Below, in pieces: positions 58,140-64,000 of a stretch of 64,000 bases of DNA. Where the stretch lies: NCBI GenBank assembly GCA_033980235.1, contig CM067068.1, positions 37,165,869 to 37,229,868 of the forward strand, given 5' to 3'. The number at the start of each line of letters is the position of its first letter. Positions within the stretch are counted from its first letter, which is position 1. Below the pieces are notes generated by a model. It ran no database searches and was not told where the DNA came from. It was given only the letters and a program-made list of their open reading frames with translations. This stretch comes from Diadema setosum. Lineage: Eukaryota > Echinodermata > Echinoidea > Diadematoida > Diadematidae. A program made the position numbers and the translations under genes.

Positions 58140-60040
58140 TATATATACTATTTCATATATAGTTAATTCAAATAACATCTATTATCTGTTATGATATAAT
58201 ATACAAATAATACAAATAATTATGATATATAATATGTTATAGATTATAGGCGCCTATATCATATATCATATATCATAATAAAAATATACCCCTTTATGTA
58301 TATTTCGCTGTTTTTGCATTTTGCTGCTTAGGTATCCATATTGTTTTTTCATCTTTTTGTTTGTCCTGCTTGTCTGTCTGTCGGTCGGTCTGTTTCTGGG
58401 TCTATCCTTTAGGACAGTGATGTAGAGAGGAAGATATCGATTCTCGCTTTAACGGAAATGTGATGTGCTACATCCGGGAGGATTCGATGATATGTACTTC
58501 ATGATCCGTCAGACATTACTATCTAGGTCTCCATTATCGAATGAAGGTAGCCAGGGAGGCATTTCCTCACACATCAGAAATATATGCTTTATATCATTGT
58601 CAGCGTCAGTTAACATATTTCCTGACTGTTAGAGTCAACAGAGATAATGCAGAAATCCGAGATTTTATTCCGAGGGCGATAAGAGACCTATCTTCCACGA
58701 CGAGTTTAAAATTTGGATCGTTCTTATGAGAGGAAAAGTGCTAAGATTTAAGGAAATTACTGTTATGACGGATGTTCCTCGCACAATAATACAGTTTGGG
58801 AGGCTGTTTATAAAACAAAAAAAAAAATGTATATTTGAGTTATAGTTTGGAAGAGACACGATGAGCTTTGATATTTTTAAGGTTCAAAGGAGTCATTGCA
58901 TTACAGTAGAGTAGGAAAAAGTTATTTAATTTAGATCTACAATGTGACTTACTTCGGCCTGTACCATGGTAGACTATTATCATACAGACTGTTTTCTGTA
59001 ACCATATTGTGTGATTGCCTGCTGTGGTAAGTATGACAATGTGCAGTGCGAGGAGCTTCACCTTTAGTGGCTTGTATGACACCTTGGTTTCGCATCGAGG
59101 GCACGTTGGTCTTTCAGTCGTTATGAAACTGGCAGGGCTGCGGGACACGTATCGATCTCATGAGACACTGTGACGAGGCGCTCAAGCCAGCTCCCTCCCC
59201 GTCGCGTTCGATGCTGACTTCGCATTCGATACTGTCTCGCTGAGATAGCTCTCATCCTGCAGTCGTGCAGTATTTTCGTCATCATCGGCCAGATGGTAGT
59301 CTACCCTTGTGAGATCTTCCTCAGAATCCGGTGTTGGAAATTGCTAAATAACTGGTACAAAAGAGAAACGCTGATCTTTGTTTTATGGCTCACTGTAACA
59401 AACAAACTTCATAGTGGCAACCAGTCTGAATGACGGGAAAACAAGTTTTTGTTAGAGTCTTTTTTCTTTTAATATTTCTAACGCCAAATGAATACCGACT
59501 TTCAGTCTCCTCTGACAGTTAGAACAGTGATGAACAAGAGGCACTTTTATTGAACTTCATGCGGTCTATAATGATGACATTTTGAGGGCACAACTAGGCA
59601 GGATATGACCATGTTTGTCTGCATTTATCATGGTTGCCATTGTTTTACCTTCTTCCCTTCCGTCTTTTGAGAGCTATCATTTCCGGGTCATTTCCTGCTA
59701 CTTTAGCTTTGGCACCGCACTTGATGATGGCTCGAGTTTCATTTCCCCTTCGGTTGGCGCGCGGCGATGTCTTGGCATAGATGCCACCGCAGACGGAGTT
59801 CATGCAGGGTGATACTTGGTCTGTCGGTGCAGGGACAAGCCGCGAACATACTTGTTGTGGTGACTCTATAGCCTGCGCGCGATTACTCGCACGCCGCACG
59901 CCGAGAGCAGTGCACGTACAGGCGTGAGGTTCTCCGCATGTTGGTAATGATCGTCTGCTCGGTAGGAGGATGGGAGAGGAGGAGGATGCGTGCACAGACT
60001 CTTTGATCGGTTGCTACATCACCATGGTGATTTGTCGACG
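55451..60040. other. Intergenic or intronic stretch
   Basis: Host repeat sequence continues to about 55570. Further features are simple repeats: ATTTAT runs near 56935-56995, G and C runs near 57303, 57508 and 57720, and (TA)n at 58096-58131. No exon was supported. Confidence 0.4.
58096..58145. repeat. (TA)n microsatellite
   Basis: This is a TA run of about 36 bases with TATTATATA continuation. Confidence 0.9.
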
Positions 60041-60604
60041 CTGAACGAAGCCGCAGACACCACCCATGCAGCCAGCATCTGCCGGATTTTTACCTCGGAA
60101 TACGTCAATAATGGTAAATAGAGCGGTAGGGTGGCACACAAAGTGATTTAATGTTACATCTATCTGTGAACGTCGCTTGTGTCGTCGCTCAATGATGGTA
60201 CAAATCTCCTTGCAACTCGTGAACAGTCAAGAAGGAGACTGGTATTTTGCAACAGATGACGCCCTGAACATGTTTGGGAGCAAATCTGTATTTTGAATTC
60301 GATGAGAGTCGTGGAGATTCAAGTTCAGTGTGGCGTCCTGGTTTTCTCGGCTCCTGTGGCTTAAAGTTTTAGATCAACCCAATTTGTAGCATGCGGCGAA
60401 AGAGGAAGAGGACCACGGGGATATTTTGAATTTCACATGCCTGCATGCGGAGACAGGCATGTTTGCTTCGGCGGGTGTCCGGGATGACTTTGTTACAGTA
60501 GTTTATTGCTCGTGATCGGAAATACGATCCATGAAAGTGCATCGTTAAGCTGTCGTCTCGACGTCAGGGCAAATGCGTGTGCATCGTGAAGCTGGTATCA
60601 GGTT
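60041..60604 (+). promoter_or_regulatory. Presumed 5' untranslated/promoter region of exon B
   Basis: This less AT-rich stretch precedes the ATG at 60605. The assignment is positional inference only; no TATA box or initiator could be defended. Confidence 0.25.
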
Positions 60605-60895
60605 ATGATCGCCATGGCGTTACTAAGTAGGTTCGCCTTCTTCATCCTGCTGATTATGTCGTCTGCAGCTGTTACGATGATCACGTACACCTTCTGGTTT
60701 TACGACGGGGTCGCATCACCCCTGAGAAGGAAACTCATGAGCCGTATGACGACGACCTTCGACAGCAGTGCGGGAACTCGACGATGGAACCCTGTCCTCA
60801 TCGACAACAAGGTGGGAGACGACCTAAAAACGTTCGTCGAAAACTCGATCCATAAAGCTTTGTATGAACAACCAGCTAATCTGACGAAAGTTGAG
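60605..60895 (+). CDS. Candidate first coding exon B of a type II membrane protein
   Basis: The 97-codon exon ends GTT GAG|gtgcgt in phase 0. A second ATG at 60614 has a better context (gccATGG). The sequence starts with a short tail, then hydrophobic residues AFFILLIMSSAAVTMITYTF, then a basic stem with RRKLMSRM and RRWNPVL, and ends DLKTFVENSIHKALYEQP and LTKVE with one N-glycosylation site (NLT). It has the shape of a Golgi enzyme anchor and stem. It shares strand, phase and the last two residues with exon A 29 kb upstream. It may be an alternative first exon of the same gene or the first exon of a separate paralogue. Confidence 0.6.
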
Positions 60896-62578
60896 GTGCG
60901 TATAAAATCATTCCCACTGTGGCTTTGTGCTCTTTTTAAACCCTGTCTAATTTCTTTATCTTCCTCCAGCGTGCCCAGCAAAGAACAAAAAAAAAAAAAA
61001 AAAGAAAGACGAGAGTAAAGCATAATATAGCCATGGAAATGTTTTGTGTCCTTAATTACATGTGACTTGGACTCTTTTAATACACTACAGTGATAGTATG
61101 TATACATATTTTCGTTGATCGTCAGCTATGAGAGGTTCGTCACCCATGTTTTGCCCATCACTACTCGTATTCTGTCCCCACTGCTGCATGTCTAGCTGTC
61201 TGTCGACAGTGTTAGTAAATTTATAATGAATATGATTTGAAAAGCACAATATTAAACATTACCATGATGTTTGTTTATAAAAACGCTCTCCGCAATTTCC
61301 ATTGAGTACATGTAATATGCATAAATGTTATTACCTTGCAACATAAATTTTACGAGCATTTACGTTTGACTGTGCGGTTCGCACCACTCTATGCCAGGAT
61401 TAGGGGCCTATAGTGTACCAAGTCAGAATTCGCTTGTGGTCAGTACCGGTGTACAAATCGTTGAAGTAGAACGCACAGAAGGCAGTGTGACATACAGGGT
61501 GCCAGCTGTTACCTTTTTCCTTGTAGTGGTTATAATACAACGAAAAAAAAATGACTCTTTTCCCCCAATGGTGTACTATGTACATTCAGGGCGATGGTAC
61601 ATTATATGCCCACATGTTTGTTGCAGGGAAGGTAAGATCGTGTTTCCCACCAGAAGGCCGCATTTTCATCCCTCAGTGTATTGCTGTTTAATACACGGTC
61701 GGCATCCCAGCACCTGACTGTAGCAAGAAGGTTAGACTCGTCTCGCCTCCCTGATGCAGACTGGTGGCACATGGACTTGATACAAATATGGACAATGGTT
61801 CAATTCGTACCACAATTTAACGCGTGCGCTGACCCGAAAAAGCTGTACACAGGTCTTAGAGATGAATTCAATTATCACGCAGTAGAATGGATAACTGATG
61901 TAACATACAAAGGCAATATCTAATACCTCTGCATTATTTCCACGGTGGGATTCTGGTAAGAAGAATAGTGACATGCCATTCCGCTGAGACGCTAGTCACG
62001 TGACTGCACCCAGCTGATAAAAAAAGAGATGTCAACAATACACTTCACATTTGTTTGTGCCATTACACCACGTAACAGTACACTGTGATATGAAACTGCG
62101 AGGTTAGGCACTCCACTGGCCTCACACTGGCAGTTGCTCGAAGAGTCGGAGAAGATGTGCGACCTCTCCTCCTATCCGGCCTCCCTTTATCCGGATCTCT
62201 CTACTATCCGGACGCAGTCTCGCCGTATTCTTTTTTCTTTCCAATCTACGGGAGATAGGGGAATTTCAAACTCCGACAAAATTCCTACACAAACTCACAT
62301 GAACTACATATCATTTCCAACATAATAAACATACATTTACATCGAAGTTTCATCTAAAATAGCATGCATTCAGACATTCCCTTCCGCCAAATTTTGTGCT
62401 GATAGCAAAGAAAGAGTTTCAGTGTATGCTACCTGCAGTAGGTTACATGTAGCTTTAAATATAAGGAGCTGCGTGTATTAAACATTAAGTCTCTCATATC
62501 TGACCAAATCCCTTATCCGGATGAGCAACATGTCCAGATGCTGCTATCATAAATTAAATATCTGATTTGTGAATGCAG

Positions 62579-62665
62579 AATGATTTCAGTGAAACAGTGA
62601 AAGTTGAGGAAATCATACACTACGTCCAAAAGCTGCAAAACAAACTTGCGACATACATATATTAA
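62579..62665 (+). CDS. Possible phase 0 exon following exon B
   Basis: After the acceptor-like tttgtgaatgcag, 28 codons are open in phase 0, so exon B could join here. They encode NDFSETVKVEEIIHYVQKLQ, which is helical and charged, then a TAA. No good donor exists before the stop, so this would be an alternative terminal exon giving a truncated membrane-anchored product, or a chance acceptor. Confidence 0.22.
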   Translation, partial: NDFSETVKVEEIIHYVQKLQNKLATYIY

Positions 62666-62792
62666 TAGCTTATAGCAGAAAGAACAATGGATGGGGATTT
62701 ACACTTCTTTTCATTAGATGTGCGTATTGTTTTTACCTGTTGGGATATTATTTTTACGGGGAACTGTTCTCCATGTCTTCTGATGAACGCAG

Positions 62793-62871
62793 TGGTAGAC
62801 GCGTCCGAGGACTTCAGACAAAATATCCCTGTGCTGTGGGGGAAAAAGCGACAAGTGAACCCGAATGACAG
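62793..62871 (+). CDS. Probable internal exon, possibly sialyltransferase stem
   Basis: The 79-base exon lies between ctgatgaacgcag and GAC AG|gtaacg, running phase 1 to phase 2. It encodes VDASEDFRQNIPVLWGKKRQ, then VNPND. The F-x-x-N-[IV]...W-x-x-N pattern resembles the stem just before the catalytic domain in ST8Sia alpha-2,8-sialyltransferases, and a type II anchor exon (60605-60895) lies 2 kb upstream. The direct phases do not match (0 versus 1), so an intermediate exon would be required. The sialyltransferase idea is inference from a short motif. Confidence 0.4.
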
Positions 62872-63441
62872 GTAACGGGCCATTCAATCGTTCAAGGGGT
62901 ACTTAAAAGAGATATTCACTATAGGGCTCACACCTGTAAATAAAATGGAATGTCCCAGACCCCTTCACAAATTCGTACCAAAGACACCAAAATAAATGAA
63001 GAAAAAAAAATAATTGAACGTCAATGGTGTAGTTTGGCAAAAAATTGAATAGCTGTAGATATTAAGTATGAATTCCTCTACAAACTGCATTTTGGTTGGA
63101 AGATGAAAGCTTTTCTGATGGAATTTGAGGGGACTATATTTCATTGGGTACGTGTACGGAAACAAGGTGATCTTTTGAGTGACAAGAACTCGTAGTCTGG
63201 CTTTGCGGACCCTTGGACAGAATTTGAGCAGAAGAACCTGCCTTGCAAATTTGATGGATGACAGGGTATATCTCACTTATCCAAGTTAGTGAAGATGAAA
63301 CACCTCATTTCTCCCAGCTATTTTACAGAATTTTTTGAAATTTGAATTCTAACACACGTCTCTATGGGGAATTATTTACCCGTGTGAGCCCTAGTGCGCT
63401 TGATTTAGTTTGGCGTCCAGACCGTCTGCTCCTCTGCAGAA

Positions 63442-63598
63442 TAATAGGGAGCTTTAGATTTTAGACGCGCGGACGTTCAAAGAGAAAAAAACACTATCTG
63501 AGCGTGCGCAGTAGCGCGGATCAAGTTACTGCGCACGCTCAGATCATGTTTTTTTCTCTTTGAACGTCCGCGCGTCTAAAATCTAAAGCTCCCTATTA
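63442..63598. mobile_element. 157-bp near-perfect hairpin MITE
   Basis: The arms TAATAGGGAGCTTTAGATTT and AAATCTAAAGCTCCCTATTA extend through gacgcgcggacgttcaaaga and tgagcgtgcgcagta to a tiny loop near 63520. Almost the whole element is arm. Confidence 0.9.
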
Positions 63599-63864
63599 AC
63601 TCCCTCTAACGACAAAAGAGGTAGCAGGCTTAGCTGGATGGTCCTTCGTCGCCGCGGAGGGAGCATTTTGTAAAATGAGTACAGTTGACAAAGGGTCTGG
63701 AAACCAGACTAGGTTGATCAGGGAGATGACACGTGAACGCAGACGTGAACGCAACTTTTCACGAAGTATCACACAAGCATCAAATTGTGAAGTGGCAATA
63801 ATGATCAGCGAGTAGGGAAGTATACACATGATATTGAGTATTTCTATAAAATCCGAGGATTAAA

Positions 63865-64000
63865 GGTCCAGTTTACCTTTGGGAGCAGTGATTTTAAAAA
63901 TGTTCAAGATATCACATTTGATGTATATGTGTACGTCTGTTGTATCACAAAACATCCTGCCATATACATTTTTCGCAATAAAGCCTAAAATATAGGGAGA
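63865..64000. repeat. Interspersed repeat copy related to 49108-49240, cut by the window end
   Basis: It shares ggagcagtgatttt, tatcacatttgatg, caaaacatcctgcca and gcaataaagcc in order with 49135-49240. Confidence 0.6.

Noticed and set aside
61681..61923. 80-residue plus-strand frame with many Trp residues as an exon of the exon-B gene
   Set aside because: No convincing acceptor or donor in phase 0 surrounds it and no family resemblance was recognised.

Overview
This window looks like metazoan nuclear DNA, most likely from an echinoderm and perhaps a sea urchin. The genes are split into short exons with GT/AG boundaries and long introns. The background is AT-rich and full of microsatellites, hairpin MITEs, a tRNA-derived SINE and Penelope-like and LINE relics. 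A secreted VEGF/PVF-family factor with Cys-rich C-terminal repeats, single Reeler-domain proteins and the style of the repeats all fit an echinoderm. The species is inference. No prokaryotic features, CRISPR arrays or rRNA genes were seen.

Genes. (1) Plus strand, 1606-9856: the 3' five coding exons of a VEGF/PVF-like growth factor. They cover the cystine-knot domain, two Cys-rich repeats and a basic C-terminal tail ending in a stop. The signal-peptide exon must lie upstream, off the window or unrecognised. (2) Minus strand, 17980-14119: three phase-matched exons encoding a signal peptide and an essentially complete Reeler domain (ferric-chelate-reductase/defense-protein type). This gene converges on the VEGF gene. 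(3) Plus strand: two first-exon-like coding exons, 31496-31891 and 60605-60895. Each encodes a type II membrane anchor, and both end with Val-Glu in phase 0 at a GT donor. They look like alternative first exons of one Golgi-enzyme-like gene that continues to the right. A further good exon at 62793-62871 weakly resembles the stem region of alpha-2,8-sialyltransferases.

Between the genes the window is a museum of mobile DNA. From left to right it holds: TTAA-flanked and other hairpin MITEs in the VEGF introns; a 0.8 kb element with about 150-bp internal tandem repeats (5346-6117); a Penelope-like element with inverted terminal repeats inside a Reeler-gene intron (14453-16003); a perfect 360-bp hairpin (19422-19781); a head-to-tail pair of 0.6 kb GC-rich elements (20672-21877); nested palindromes (22972-23559); a 1.9 kb hAT-like element with an exact 8-bp target duplication carrying seven satellite copies (26217-28130); a 4.7 kb fold-back (33190-37912) followed by a 1.0 kb fold-back (38189-39220); and a 2 kb Foldback/Galileo-like element whose terminal inverted repeats are themselves tandem arrays (42031-43975). 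A TTAA-type MITE (54904-55450) sits in a recognisable host repeat, so its empty site can be read. Very short CAGGGAGGTG...CACCTCCCTG palindromes are scattered across the window.

The least ordinary material is the set of long fold-back structures, especially 42031-43975 and 33190-37912, and the pair of alternative membrane-anchor exons about 29 kb apart.
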